A DNA stretch of 64,000 nt from Bacillota bacterium (GCA_030529225.1 JAUMXH010000002.1:62001-126000), one strand, 5' to 3'; counted from the first letter of the stretch, positions 1 through 9,190 are shown. A program made the numbers and translations. The notes: generated by a model from the letters alone, not told the origin.

Positions 1-1226
1 TGGACTCGGCCTTGCAGGATGTGTACCGCCGATCCGAGCAGGAAGCCTACGCTCGGCTTAGAGAGGAAAGGCAGATGTCGCAGCCTCTGAACGATGTGAT
101 TGCGGACGCGGAGTTTAAAGGTCTGAAGAAGGACTTTCAACGGGAGGATGAGTTGAAGGGACTGTTCCGATTGCAGGAGGAGCAAGGTCCCGACCACGAG
201 CCGTTTACCTTCGACCACAGCATCGATATGCAGGAGTACGTGACGCGAAACTACGGTAGTCTGGGGGATGAGTCCGAAGACCTCGATATCGACGGCATTA
301 TGAGCAGCGTCAACGACATCTCTTCCGAGACCGGCAATGTCGAACTGGACTCGGTTGAGACCGAGGTTCCGGAAGACGTGAGAGAAACGGACGAGGCGGA
401 TAAAACCGGGGCCGAAACAGGCGAAGGTGCTACAGAAAACGGCGCGCCGGAGGGTGCGGAGCCGGAGAGAGACAGGGTAGGTAAGGAAATGAATGTAAAT
501 ATGAGATACGATGAGATGAGACAGGGACAGCAAGAAGAGAGAGAGCAGAGCTACTCTGAGGCGCCGATGCAGAATTACGAACCGCAAATCCCGCCGAGCC
601 TTCCACAGGAAGAGCAGAGGGCGATGAGAAAAGAGTCGCTGATTGACAGGGCGCTCGAAGAGGACATCGAGAAGCTGAAGCGTTCCGGCTACAAACCGCA
701 GGGATTCGTCTTTGAAGAGGGAGTCAACTCAAAGACCGTTCCGGAGGTTCCGGACGCGATGATTCTAACGGAAGACGGCAGTATCGACTACGACAAGATT
801 GTCGGAGAGAACAGAATCGTAAACATCGAATCCATCTACGACAAGAACCAACTGATTAAGCAGATGAGCGAAACGGTCTTTATGATAGAGCTTTACAACA
901 AGACCCTGCCTGCCAACCTTCCGATTGATGTGAAGAGAGAGTCGGTGCTGAACATCGTGAAGGCCAGCTCCATCCAAATTGAGGAGCTCCTCGCCGATGC
1001 CTACCAAAGAATCGACGTTTTGAACGAGGTGCTTGAGGACATTGCACTGAAATCGGACGAGCTGGACAAGCAGAACCGGGACGAGATTGAGGAGCTCGAG
1101 GAGAAGATTCAGGAGCTCAAGACGCGCATCCAGAAGAGGGCGAGCTACAAGCAGTCACAGAACGCGATGATCGGCTATGAGATCCAGCGAATTGTCAATA
1201 TTGTAGAATTTATCAATCCGGAGTAG
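1..1226 (+). CDS. Acidic coiled-coil protein of unknown function (5' partial)
   Basis: The reading frame is open to the left window edge, and no ribosome binding site precedes the first possible start (TTG at 12), so the gene very probably begins outside the window. At least 404 residues are visible. The first half is very acidic and low in complexity (many E, D, G and Q; no membrane segment or signal peptide). A more ordered stretch begins near residue 205. The last 60 or so residues are a charged heptad-like coiled coil (pattern EELEEKIQELKTRIQK) that ends in a short hydrophobic tail. It lies 6 bp before tadA, so the two are probably cotranscribed. I do not recognise the family. A cytoplasmic scaffold is one guess from composition alone; no enzyme motif is visible. 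Confidence 0.75.
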   Translation, partial: DSALQDVYRRSEQEAYARLREERQMSQPLNDVIADAEFKGLKKDFQREDELKGLFRLQEEQGPDHEPFTFDHSIDMQEYVTRNYGSLGDESEDLDIDGIMSSVNDISSETGNVELDSVETEVPEDVRETDEADKTGAETGEGATENGAPEGAEPERDRVGKEMNVNMRYDEMRQGQQEEREQSYSEAPMQNYEPQIPPSLPQEEQRAMRKESLIDRALEEDIEKLKRSGYKPQGFVFEEGVNSKTVPEVPDAMILTEDGSIDYDKIVGENRIVNIESIYDKNQLIKQMSETVFMIELYNKTLPANLPIDVKRESVLNIVKASSIQIEELLADAYQRIDVLNEVLEDIALKSDELDKQNRDEIEELEEKIQELKTRIQKRASYKQSQNAMIGYEIQRIVNIVEFINPE

Positions 1227-1232
1227 GCCTCG

Positions 1233-1685
1233 ATGTACTCTGACGAAGCGATGATGAGGCTGGTTTTGGAGGAGTCCGAGCGGGCCTTTGCCCTGGGCGA
1301 AGTGCCTGTCGCCTGCATCATCACGATGGGAGATCGGATTATCAGTAAGGCCCACAACGAGAAGGAGACGGGTAGCTGCGCCACCCGCCATGCGGAGATC
1401 CTCGCAATCGAGGAAGCCTCTCGCATTTTGGGCGCTTGGCGCCTGCAGGATTGCAAGATGTATGTGAACCTGGAACCCTGCCTGATGTGCCTCGGAGCCA
1501 TCCTGGAATCGCGGATTCCGGAGTTAATTTATTCTTTATATGATTATCGTATGGGGGGAATCAACGGGCGCTTCGGAATCGGCGAAGAAAAAGTTAAGTT
1601 AACACCGCTTTGTGTAAAAAGCGGTGTTTTAATAAGTGAAAGTAAAAGAATAATCCAAAGGTTTTTTCGGGAAAAGAGGAGATGA
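1233..1685 (+). CDS. tadA: tRNA-specific adenosine deaminase TadA
   Basis: 150 residues, the usual length. It deaminates the wobble adenosine 34 of tRNA-Arg(ACG) to inosine. The zinc-binding cytidine/deoxycytidylate deaminase signature is intact: HAE, with the catalytic glutamate and first zinc ligand, near residue 53, and PCLMC, with the two cysteine ligands, near residue 83. The MGGINGRFGI segment that follows is typical of TadA. The ATG at 1233 is preceded by GGAG overlapping the end of the upstream gene, which indicates translational proximity. The last 130 bp are more AT-rich than the rest and contain an 11-bp inverted repeat (listed separately), which is odd inside a coding region. The residues there still fit a TadA C-terminus (ending FREKRR), so the frame appears intact. 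Confidence 0.95.
   Translation: MYSDEAMMRLVLEESERAFALGEVPVACIITMGDRIISKAHNEKETGSCATRHAEILAIEEASRILGAWRLQDCKMYVNLEPCLMCLGAILESRIPELIYSLYDYRMGGINGRFGIGEEKVKLTPLCVKSGVLISESKRIIQRFFREKRR
1601..1630 (+). terminator. Terminator-like hairpin inside the 3' end of tadA
   Basis: AACACCGCTTT at 1601-1611 is the exact reverse complement of AAAGCGGTGTT at 1618-1628, with a 6-nt loop, and the 3' arm runs into TTTT (1627-1630). The shape is that of an intrinsic terminator, but it lies about 55 bp upstream of the tadA stop codon. The T-run is short, so real termination may be partial. Confidence 0.45.
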
Positions 1686-1898
1686 GCCCGCCTCATACCG
1701 CTTAAAAGAAAGCGTGACGCTGTTAACTTAGTAAAAACTCAGGCGACTTACCACGCCCTATTAAAAGAGGCTAAGAAGCGGTCGTATCTCTCCGGTTGCC
1801 ATCCCGCCCTCTCTATTTTTTTGAACCCGGGTGCCGCGGCGAAAGCTAAAAAGGTGACCCCGAATGCCTTCAAAGTTCCAAGGACGCGAGCCCTGTAC
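1686..1898. other. Non-coding stretch between tadA and the M50 protease gene
   Basis: The full gap is 288 bp; its right end holds the next promoter. No convincing ORF is present on either strand. In many Bacillota the small SRP RNA gene lies just downstream of tadA. I looked for its GGAAG-type apical core and for RNase P, tmRNA and 6S signatures on both strands and found none I would defend. Short complementary segments exist (for example GGGT and ACCC around 1830-1860), but no strong helix followed by a T-run. An unassigned RNA cannot be excluded. Confidence 0.4.
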
Positions 1899-1927
1899 TT
1901 TCCTTTTTCCACACTTAATGCTATAAT
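1899..1927 (+). promoter_or_regulatory. Extended -10 sigma-A promoter for the M50 protease gene
   Basis: A perfect TATAAT (1922-1927) is preceded by TG one base upstream (1919-1920), giving an extended -10. The -35 position (1899-1904, TTTCCT) matches poorly, as is common with extended -10 elements. AGGAG at 1957-1961 follows, 12 bp before the ATG at 1974. Confidence 0.6.
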
Positions 1928-1973
1928 ATTCGGATACCGGATAACAGATATAAGATAGGAGACATACCAAGTA

Positions 1974-2612
1974 ATGGAAAGAATCAAGATGTTAATTTTC
2001 GTTCTTCCGGCGGTCCTGATCGGGCTGAGCTTTCACGAGTTCGCCCACGCGATGGTCGCTTACTGCTTTGGAGACAGAAGTCAGAAGCAGTCCGGAAGAC
2101 TTTCTTTGAACCCGATTCATCACATCGATCCGATCGGATTCCTGATGATTGTGTTGGTCGGCTTCGGTTGGGCAAAGCCGGTGGTCTATGACCCGAGGGA
2201 AATCGAAAAGAAAAAGCTGGGCAGGATTTTAATCGCCCTCGCCGGCCCCTTCACAAACTTCCTCTTGGGCATGCTCTTTGCTTTTATTTGCGGATGGCTC
2301 TTCCGTGATTTTTCGTTCATGGTCAAAGCCCAGGACAAGTCGATCCAGCACTTTATCTTCAACCTGGTTCTCTACACCTCTTTGATTAACTTCGGTCTGG
2401 GAATCTTCAACTTACTACCGATCGCGCCCCTGGATGGAAGCCATGTGGTCTCGGTCCTCTTCGGGCTGAGTCCGAGTCAGGAAATGAAGTATTACAGGTA
2501 CGGCATGCCCGTCCTCTTAATTCTGGTGTTTTCAGATACCCTCTTCGGGATAGACTTATTGCCGATCACGAAGGGGATCAATTACTTATTCGGCTATTTT
2601 TCGGGAATATAG
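1974..2612 (+). CDS. Site-2-type zinc metalloprotease, M50 family
   Basis: 212 residues, predicted polytopic inner-membrane protein. The zinc-binding motif HEFAHA lies in the first transmembrane segment (about residues 22-27). The second ligand motif LPIAPLDGSH is in a later membrane helix near residue 156. This is the compact M50B type, with no PDZ domain, found next to ScpA/ScpB in many Bacillota. The function is inferred as intramembrane cleavage; the substrate is unknown. It has its own promoter and lies 18 bp before the ABC transporter genes. The GWAKPV segment between the motifs is typical of the family. Confidence 0.85.
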   Translation: MERIKMLIFVLPAVLIGLSFHEFAHAMVAYCFGDRSQKQSGRLSLNPIHHIDPIGFLMIVLVGFGWAKPVVYDPREIEKKKLGRILIALAGPFTNFLLGMLFAFICGWLFRDFSFMVKAQDKSIQHFIFNLVLYTSLINFGLGIFNLLPIAPLDGSHVVSVLFGLSPSQEMKYYRYGMPVLLILVFSDTLFGIDLLPITKGINYLFGYFSGI

Positions 2613-2630
2613 CAAAGTTTGGAGGATCTT

Positions 2631-4151
2631 TTGGATTATGTAGTGGAAATGAGGGGAATACGCAAGGTGTTTCCCGGAATCGTCGCAAACGACAACGTGG
2701 ACTTCTGCTTGAAAAAGGGGGAGATTCACGCCCTTCTCGGCGAGAACGGAGCCGGAAAATCAACCTTGATGAGCGTTCTCTTCGGACTTTACAAGCCGGA
2801 GGGCGGAACGATCAAGATCAACGGTAAGCAGTGCGAGATCGACAATCCCAACATCGCCAACAAGCTCGGAATCGGGATGGTGCACCAGCACTTTAAGTTG
2901 GTCGACAACTTTACGGTGACCGAGAACATCATCTTGGGGCAGGAATCGGCTTATTTGAGTAAGAAGAACATGCTTCACGAAAAAAGCAAGGTCAAGGAAA
3001 TCTCGGAGAAGTACGGCCTCCAGGTCGACATCGACGCTAAGATTGAGGAGATATCGGTCGGCATGCAGCAGCGCACCGAGATCTTGAAAATGCTCTATCG
3101 CAAGGCCGAGATAATGATTTTTGACGAGCCGACTGCGGTTTTGACGCCGCAGGAGATTGTCGATTTAATCAAGATCATGAAGCAGTTCGCGAGCGAGGGA
3201 AAATCCATCATTCTGATTACGCACAAACTCAAGGAGATTATGATGGCCTGCGACAGGTGCACGGTGCTTCGCCGCGGAAGGTATGTCGATACCGTCAACA
3301 TCAGCGATGTGAACGAGAGAATCCTCGCCGAAATGATGGTCGGAAAAGAGTTTGACTTCAATGTGGAGAAGAGCCCGGCTCAGCCGAAGGAGACCATACT
3401 GAAACTTGAAAACATCTCGTACACCGACCACAAGAAGGTCAAGCGCCTTAAAAACCTGGACCTTGAACTGAAAGCCGGAGAAATCCTGGCGATTGCGGGA
3501 ATAGACGGGAACGGACAGCGGGAACTCGTAGAGATTATCACCGGGCTTCTGAAACAGGACGAAGGGAAGATTTTCTTACGGGATATCGACCTTTCCAAAC
3601 AGAGCATCCGAAACAGGACGCTGGCCGGAATTTCGCACATCCCGCAGGACAGGCACAAACACGGCCTGGTGCTGGACTTTAAGCTCTCGGAGAACATTGT
3701 CCTGCAAAGTTACTACCAAGAGCCCTACTCTAAGAAGGGGATTCTCAACTACAAGGCAATCACACAGAAAGCGCAGCAGATTATAGAAGAATACGACGTG
3801 CGCTCTTCCCGCGGGCCGGAGACCGTCGCGCGGAGCATGTCGGGCGGGAACCAGCAGAAGGCCATTGTCGGGCGGGAGCTCGACCGGAATGCGAGCCTCG
3901 TCATCGCCGCCCAACCTACCAGGGGCTTGGACGTGGGCGCAATCTCTTACATTCATAAGCGCCTAATAGAGGCTAGAGACAGTGGAGCCGCGGTGCTCCT
4001 GGTCTCTCTGGAACTCGACGAGGTGCTCGAGCTCGCAGACAGAATCAATGTCATTTTTGAAGGAGAAATCGTAGGAAGAGTGAACGCCGACGAGACCAAT
4101 GAGCAAGAGATCGGTCTGATGATGTCGGGTTCCAAGAAGGTTGGTGTTTAG
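2631..4151 (+). CDS. BMP-type ABC importer, double ATP-binding subunit
   Basis: About 506 residues with two fused nucleotide-binding domains. The first has a canonical Walker A (GENGAGKST), a signature SVGMQQR and Walker B ending DEPT. The second has the degenerate P-loop region GIDGNGQ and signature MSGGNQQK, as usual in the YufO/NupO and sugar-importer families. I place the start at TTG 2631, five bases after GGAGG at 2621-2625; an upstream TTG at 2619 overlaps that ribosome site. GTG 2643 is an alternative. It is followed 2 bp later by two permease genes. By family the cargo is a nucleoside or similar small molecule. No binding-protein gene is adjacent. Confidence 0.92.
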   Translation: MDYVVEMRGIRKVFPGIVANDNVDFCLKKGEIHALLGENGAGKSTLMSVLFGLYKPEGGTIKINGKQCEIDNPNIANKLGIGMVHQHFKLVDNFTVTENIILGQESAYLSKKNMLHEKSKVKEISEKYGLQVDIDAKIEEISVGMQQRTEILKMLYRKAEIMIFDEPTAVLTPQEIVDLIKIMKQFASEGKSIILITHKLKEIMMACDRCTVLRRGRYVDTVNISDVNERILAEMMVGKEFDFNVEKSPAQPKETILKLENISYTDHKKVKRLKNLDLELKAGEILAIAGIDGNGQRELVEIITGLLKQDEGKIFLRDIDLSKQSIRNRTLAGISHIPQDRHKHGLVLDFKLSENIVLQSYYQEPYSKKGILNYKAITQKAQQIIEEYDVRSSRGPETVARSMSGGNQQKAIVGRELDRNASLVIAAQPTRGLDVGAISYIHKRLIEARDSGAAVLLVSLELDEVLELADRINVIFEGEIVGRVNADETNEQEIGLMMSGSKKVGV

Positions 4152-4153
4152 CG

Positions 4154-5269
4154 ATGAAGAAACTATTGGATGCGATGACGACCGGGAAAAAATACACGGT
4201 CATTATGACGATTTTTCCAATCGTCTGTGCCTTCCTCGTGGCCTCTATCATCCTGCTCCTCACCGGCTTGAGCCCGGCGGACGCCTTTAAGGGCATCTTT
4301 AAGGGAATCACCGGTATGGACCTGATGCTGATCGGAGAGAAAGGCTTTTTCAACGCGAGGATACTCGGCGAATACGGCGTGGCGCTGATGCCGATCATTC
4401 TCTGCGGTCTCTCAGTCGCCTTTGCCTTCCGAACCGGCCTCTTTAACATCGGTGCGGAAGGACAGTTGATGATGGGTTCGGTGGCCTCTGTTTCGGTCGC
4501 CCTCCTCCTGGATTTGCCGAGCATTCTTCACTTGCCTTTGGCCATCCTTGCGGGCTTTCTCGCAGGCGCGCTCTGGGGCGCGATTCCGGGCTTCCTGAAG
4601 GCCAGGTTCCGCGTACACGAGGTCGTCGTCTGCATCATGCTCAACTACGTGGGCCTCTCTCTATCGGGCCTATGGATTTCAAAGCTTCCGGGCTTTGCCA
4701 GCATGAAGACCCCGATGATTCCGGCTTCGGCCTCGCTGAAGAGCGAATTTTTATCGAGCATCACCGCAAACTCAAGATTTCACTGGGGCTTTGTGATCGT
4801 CCTCGCCTCGCTCTTCCTCTTCTACTACATCATCGAGAAGACCGCCTTCGGCTTTGAACTCAGGGCGGTCGGAAACAGTCAGGACGCGGCAAGGTACGCC
4901 GGCATCAAGGTCGAGCGAAGCATCGTCCTCTCTATGATGATATCGGGCGGCTTTGCGGGCCTCGCAGGCAGCATCCTCACGCTGGGAACCTTCGGATTCG
5001 GCAGGTATCTGGGAGCCTTTGAAGGGTACGGCTTCACCGGAATCGCGGTCGCCCTCGCCGGCGGAAACAGTGCGCTCGGCGTCTTCCTCTCGGCCCTGGT
5101 CTTCGGCGGATTGGACAACTCGGGCAGGTTGCTGCAGGTCAAGAAGATTCCTCTGGAAATCACCATGATTATTTCGGCCCTCATCATCCTCTTTATTGCG
5201 ATGAAGGACGGCTTTAAGGATATTTTGATGAACATGAAAAAAGACTTGGCTGAGAAGGGAGAGAAATAA
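4154..5269 (+). CDS. BMP-type ABC importer permease 1 (NupP/YufP-like)
   Basis: 371 residues with about nine or ten hydrophobic segments and the branched-chain/BMP permease signature region (GLFNIGAEGQLMMG near residue 96). It pairs with the next gene to form the membrane channel. An N-terminal helix extension precedes the conserved core, as in YufP. It starts at ATG 4154, two bases after the ATPase stop, and its stop codon overlaps the first base of the next ATG. By family it works with a lipoprotein of the Med/BmpA type to import purine nucleosides; that partner must be encoded elsewhere. Confidence 0.92.
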   Translation: MKKLLDAMTTGKKYTVIMTIFPIVCAFLVASIILLLTGLSPADAFKGIFKGITGMDLMLIGEKGFFNARILGEYGVALMPIILCGLSVAFAFRTGLFNIGAEGQLMMGSVASVSVALLLDLPSILHLPLAILAGFLAGALWGAIPGFLKARFRVHEVVVCIMLNYVGLSLSGLWISKLPGFASMKTPMIPASASLKSEFLSSITANSRFHWGFVIVLASLFLFYYIIEKTAFGFELRAVGNSQDAARYAGIKVERSIVLSMMISGGFAGLAGSILTLGTFGFGRYLGAFEGYGFTGIAVALAGGNSALGVFLSALVFGGLDNSGRLLQVKKIPLEITMIISALIILFIAMKDGFKDILMNMKKDLAEKGEK

Positions 5270-6228
5270 TGAATACGGACCTACTATTTTCGATGCTTCC
5301 CTTGACGATGATTTACGCGACGCCGATTTTTATCGCGGCTCTGGGCGGACTGATGAGTGAGCGAAGCGGTATCGTCAACATCGCCCTCGAGGGAATCATG
5401 ATGATCGGCGGCTTTGTTGCCGGAACCTTTGTAGTCATCCTGGCGCCCCACCTCAGCTCCGAGCTGACCCCGCTGCTCAGCATTCTGATCGCCTGCGCCT
5501 TCGGTGCGCTCTTCTCGTTGATTCACGCCTTTGTCTGCATCAATCTGAAGGCGGACCAGGTCATCTCGGGAACCGCGGTCAACCTCCTTGCGGCGGGTCT
5601 GACGGTGTTTCTGGCGCAGATCATCTTCTCTCAGCAACGAACCCCGAACTTTACCGAGGGCTTCACCAAGACCACCTACCGACCGCTGAGTGAGATTCCG
5701 GTGATCGGAAAGATCTTCTTTACCAACATTTACTATACGGTTTACATCGGCTTTGCCCTGGTCCTTTTGATTTGGTTCCTCGTCTACAAGACGCGCCTGG
5801 GCCTCAGACTCAGGGCTTCGGGCGAAAACCCGCACGCCTTGGCCAGCACCGGGGTCAGCGTCGCTAAAATCCGATACATCGGCGTCATTTCATCCGGCGC
5901 CCTCGCGGGCCTCGCCGGCGGCATCATGGTGCTCACGCAGGATACCCAGTTTACGACCGGCAGCATACACGGCACCGGCTTCATCGCCCTTGCCGCCCTC
6001 ATATTCGGAAAGTGGAATCCGTTCGGCGTCCTGGCGGCGAGTCTCTTCTTCGCCTTTTCGCAAGTCCTCGCGGTCTTTGCGACCGACATCAGCTTCCTCT
6101 CTTTCCTACCGGCGGAGTTCTTCTTTGCCTTCCCTTACATTTTAACCATCCTGGCCCTCATCCTGTTCAGCGGGAAATCGTCGGGACCGAAGGCGGTCGG
6201 AGAGATTTACGATGTAGGGAAACGATAG
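5269..6228 (+). CDS. BMP-type ABC importer permease 2 (NupQ/YufQ-like)
   Basis: 319 residues, polytopic. It carries the matching permease signature (SGIVNIALEGIMMIGG near residue 33) and a second conserved stretch ASGENPHALASTGV in a cytoplasmic loop that contacts the ATPase. The start codon overlaps the stop of the previous gene (ATAATG), so translation is probably coupled. The stop is followed at once by the recD2 ATG, so transport and helicase genes appear to share a transcript. It forms a heterodimer with the upstream permease. Confidence 0.92.
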   Translation: MNTDLLFSMLPLTMIYATPIFIAALGGLMSERSGIVNIALEGIMMIGGFVAGTFVVILAPHLSSELTPLLSILIACAFGALFSLIHAFVCINLKADQVISGTAVNLLAAGLTVFLAQIIFSQQRTPNFTEGFTKTTYRPLSEIPVIGKIFFTNIYYTVYIGFALVLLIWFLVYKTRLGLRLRASGENPHALASTGVSVAKIRYIGVISSGALAGLAGGIMVLTQDTQFTTGSIHGTGFIALAALIFGKWNPFGVLAASLFFAFSQVLAVFATDISFLSFLPAEFFFAFPYILTILALILFSGKSSGPKAVGEIYDVGKR

Positions 6229-8412
6229 ATGCAAAGCAGCTTTCACGTTCAGTCCAAGGTCCATAAAATCATTTATGAGGCCTTGGACACCGGCTTTAAG
6301 GTCGCCTTCATCGACATCGACGGAGAGGAGCAGAAGATTACCGGCATCATGCCCGATTTGAAGGAGGGCGTGGACTACGAGTTCGAGATTGTAGAGGACT
6401 ACAACGAGAACTACGGCTTTCAGTTGCAGGTCGTGGCCTACAAGCGCTATGAACCTGTTTTAAAGGAAAACATCATTCACTTTTTGGCTTCCGGCGCCTT
6501 TAAGGGCATCGGTCAGGTGACGGCCAAGGCCATCGTCGACAAGTTTCAGGAAAAGAGCCTGGACATCTTGAAAAATGACATTGAGAGGCTGCTGGAAGTC
6601 AAAGGAATCGGGAGGAAGGGGCTCGAAAAGATCAAGGAGTCCGTCGAGGAGCACTTTGAGGCTTCGGACCTCCTCTACGAGCTCAGCAAAATGGGCTTTA
6701 CGCTGGCCCAATCCAACCGCATCTACCTGAAATACAGGGAGGAATCCCTCAACATCATCAGAGAAAACCCCTATCGGCTGCTCGCCGAACTCAGGGGCAT
6801 CCCGTTTAAAGTCATAGACCAAGTGGCGCTCAACATAGGATTTGAGCGGTTCTCCGCCAAGAGAATCGACGCGATTCTGCTCTACGAGATGCAGAGTTTT
6901 ACCTATGCGGACGCCCATCTTTGCGTGCCCGAAACCAAGCTGTATGAAAAGATTCGCGAGCGAATCGGGATCGACGAAACGCTCTTTTCCGAGGCGGTCG
7001 GCCGCCTGATTGACTTCTACCGGGTCGTTAAGATCGTCAAGGACGGGGTGGCCTACCTCTACTTGAGTGAAGCCTTTGAGTGGGAATCCAACATCGTGGA
7101 CAATCTGCTCCGGCTCTCACTCTCCTACAAACCCTTTGCCTCGTTTGAGAACCTGCAGGCGAGTATCGAACTCAGCGAGGAGCAAAAACAGGCCCTGGAC
7201 CACGCCTTTGACGAGGCGATTTTCATTTTGACCGGGGCGGCGGGAACCGGAAAGACCACCATCCTGAAAGAGTTGATCCACCGCGCAAATGCCCTGGGTC
7301 TGAGCACCCTGCAGGCGGCTCCGACCGGGCGGGCGGCCTCGCGCATGGAGGAGGTCATCGGCCAAAAGGCTTCAACTATACACCGGCTCCTGCAATACCA
7401 ATACGATGAAGATGACAGCTTTCTGTACTTTTTGCGTGACGAGGAAAATCCTTTGGAGGCCGACATCGTCTTTATAGACGAGGCGTCCATGGTCGATGCG
7501 AGGCTCTTCAGCGCCCTGCTCAGCGCGATTCCGTCGGGCTCTATGTTGGTTCTGATCGGCGATCCGAACCAGTTGCCGCCGGTCGGCGCGGGTGCACCCT
7601 TTACCGATATGATAGAGAGCAAGGTCTTCAACGCCAGAAAACTGACCGGCATCCACAGGCAGGCGATGGGCAGCGAAATCCTGAAGAATGCGCACAGCAT
7701 CCTGAACGGGGGCAGTTTTACTTACAATAGGAAGGGCGGGGACTTCTTCCTGTTTACCGAGCAGCGGAATCAGCAGACCCTGGGAAGGGTCTTGGAACTT
7801 GTGAGTCAGAGGATTCCGAGGGTCTTCGGCTACGAGCCGCTGGACTCAATCTGCGTGCTCAGCCCGATTAAAAAGGGGCCCCTGGGGGTCGAGAACCTGA
7901 ATCGGGAGCTGCAAAAAGTCCTGAATCCGCTGGCTAAGAACCTGTATTTTGAAAAGTTTGCGGCCGGCGACAAGGTCATGCAGATCAAGAATAATTATAA
8001 CGCCGAGTGGATCAATAGAGAGAGCGGCGAGGAAGGCTCCGGCGTCTTTAACGGCGAGATCGGCTTTGTCAGCAGCGTCAGTGAGAGCGGGCTCAATGTG
8101 AGGTTTCTGGACGGGAAAGAGATTTTTTATCGGCCGAACACGCTCCGAAAGGAGCTCGACTTGGCCTACGCGATGACCGTACACAAGTCGCAGGGCAACG
8201 AATTCGATGTGGTCGTCTTTCCTTCCTTTTTCGTGCCGCCGATGATGCAGAGTAAAAAGCTGATGTATACGGCCCTCACGCGGGCCAAAAAGCTCTTTGT
8301 CATCGCGGGAGAGGTGTATCACTTTGAGACGGCCTCGCGGGCCGAGGATAGGAACCGCAGCCTAAGTTTCCTGAAGGAGCGCCTCCTCTCTTTGGGCTCG
8401 GAACGCAGGTAG
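6229..8412 (+). CDS. recD2: ATP-dependent 5'-3' DNA helicase RecD2
   Basis: 727 residues, typical for the RecD2 (RecD-like, AddAB-independent) family. The N-terminal third contains an OB-like region and helix-hairpin-helix repeats (VKGIGRKGLEKI near residue 125). Walker A GAAGTGKTT is near residue 338, the Walker B-like segment IDEAS near 419 and the GDPNQLPPVG motif III near 440. The C-terminal helicase motifs include MTVHKSQGNEFD (near 651) and YTALTRAKK (near 684). It probably acts in repair and replication-fork processing. The start codon abuts the stop of the permease gene (TAGATG). Confidence 0.95.
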   Translation: MQSSFHVQSKVHKIIYEALDTGFKVAFIDIDGEEQKITGIMPDLKEGVDYEFEIVEDYNENYGFQLQVVAYKRYEPVLKENIIHFLASGAFKGIGQVTAKAIVDKFQEKSLDILKNDIERLLEVKGIGRKGLEKIKESVEEHFEASDLLYELSKMGFTLAQSNRIYLKYREESLNIIRENPYRLLAELRGIPFKVIDQVALNIGFERFSAKRIDAILLYEMQSFTYADAHLCVPETKLYEKIRERIGIDETLFSEAVGRLIDFYRVVKIVKDGVAYLYLSEAFEWESNIVDNLLRLSLSYKPFASFENLQASIELSEEQKQALDHAFDEAIFILTGAAGTGKTTILKELIHRANALGLSTLQAAPTGRAASRMEEVIGQKASTIHRLLQYQYDEDDSFLYFLRDEENPLEADIVFIDEASMVDARLFSALLSAIPSGSMLVLIGDPNQLPPVGAGAPFTDMIESKVFNARKLTGIHRQAMGSEILKNAHSILNGGSFTYNRKGGDFFLFTEQRNQQTLGRVLELVSQRIPRVFGYEPLDSICVLSPIKKGPLGVENLNRELQKVLNPLAKNLYFEKFAAGDKVMQIKNNYNAEWINRESGEEGSGVFNGEIGFVSSVSESGLNVRFLDGKEIFYRPNTLRKELDLAYAMTVHKSQGNEFDVVVFPSFFVPPMMQSKKLMYTALTRAKKLFVIAGEVYHFETASRAEDRNRSLSFLKERLLSLGSERR

Positions 8413-8421
8413 GAGAACGAC

Positions 8422-9150
8422 ATGGCGGATTTTTTGGAACTTGCCCTCAATCTCCTCTTTCCGATCGATGAAAGTTGTATGTTCTGCAGAAAGCGGAGAC
8501 CCAATTTGAAACACTGCCTCTGCTCGTCCTGTGTGAGCGCCCTGGATGCCGACTTCTATTCCTGCAAGTACTGCGGCGTTTGGCTGAAGGATCGCTCCTT
8601 CGGCCTCTGTGACGACTGCGCCGGGGGGACCAAGGCGATGGACGGCTTCGTAAAGAGCTATCTTTTGGACGATACGGCCAAGCGCGCCATCTATCGTTAC
8701 AAAAACGGAAGGAAGCGGGAACTGTCCTACTGTCTGGCCTCCATCATAGAAGAGAGGGTGCGGGCCGCCCTCAATCCCCGGGGCATCGATCTGATCGTCC
8801 CCGTCCCCACCTCCAAGAAAAAGCTCAGACAGCGCGGTTTTGACCATATCGCCGACATTGCGGAAAAACTCTCCGCCTCTCTGCAAATTCCGTATGAGCC
8901 CCTGCTGGGGCGCAGCCACGAGGGCAGGGAGCAGAAAGCCCTCGACAAGCTCCGCAGGTTGGAAAACATGAAGGGCGCCTTCTACCTAAAAAAATATACG
9001 CCATCCTCTATCAATATTCTCTTGGTGGACGATATTCTAACCACAGGGGCGACGATGGAATCCTGTGCAAAAGTCCTACATCAATTAGATTGCAACATAT
9101 ACGGAGTCTGTGCCTTCCATGCACCCGCTCAAGATATTTCGAACTTGTAA
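8422..9150 (+). CDS. comFC: ComF family protein (double zinc finger, phosphoribosyltransferase fold)
   Basis: 242 residues. The N-terminus has two cysteine pairs forming a zinc ribbon (CMFC...C..C, then CKYCG...CDDC). The C-terminal half has the type I phosphoribosyltransferase PRPP-binding loop LLVDDILTTGATMES. ComFC proteins are linked to DNA uptake and to handling of incoming single-stranded DNA. The recD2-comFC-flgM order matches the common Bacillota arrangement in which comF lies just before the late flagellar genes. GGAG lies 6-9 bp before the ATG. Confidence 0.92.
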   Translation: MADFLELALNLLFPIDESCMFCRKRRPNLKHCLCSSCVSALDADFYSCKYCGVWLKDRSFGLCDDCAGGTKAMDGFVKSYLLDDTAKRAIYRYKNGRKRELSYCLASIIEERVRAALNPRGIDLIVPVPTSKKKLRQRGFDHIADIAEKLSASLQIPYEPLLGRSHEGREQKALDKLRRLENMKGAFYLKKYTPSSINILLVDDILTTGATMESCAKVLHQLDCNIYGVCAFHAPAQDISNL

Positions 9151-9190
9151 CATCTTACAAAAAATAAATAATAAAAAGTGAAAAAGATGT

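Noticed and set aside
1700-1900. RNase P RNA on the - strand (GGAAAG-ACAGGGCTC)
   Set aside because: The P4 partner motif ACAGAAA and the required length are absent.
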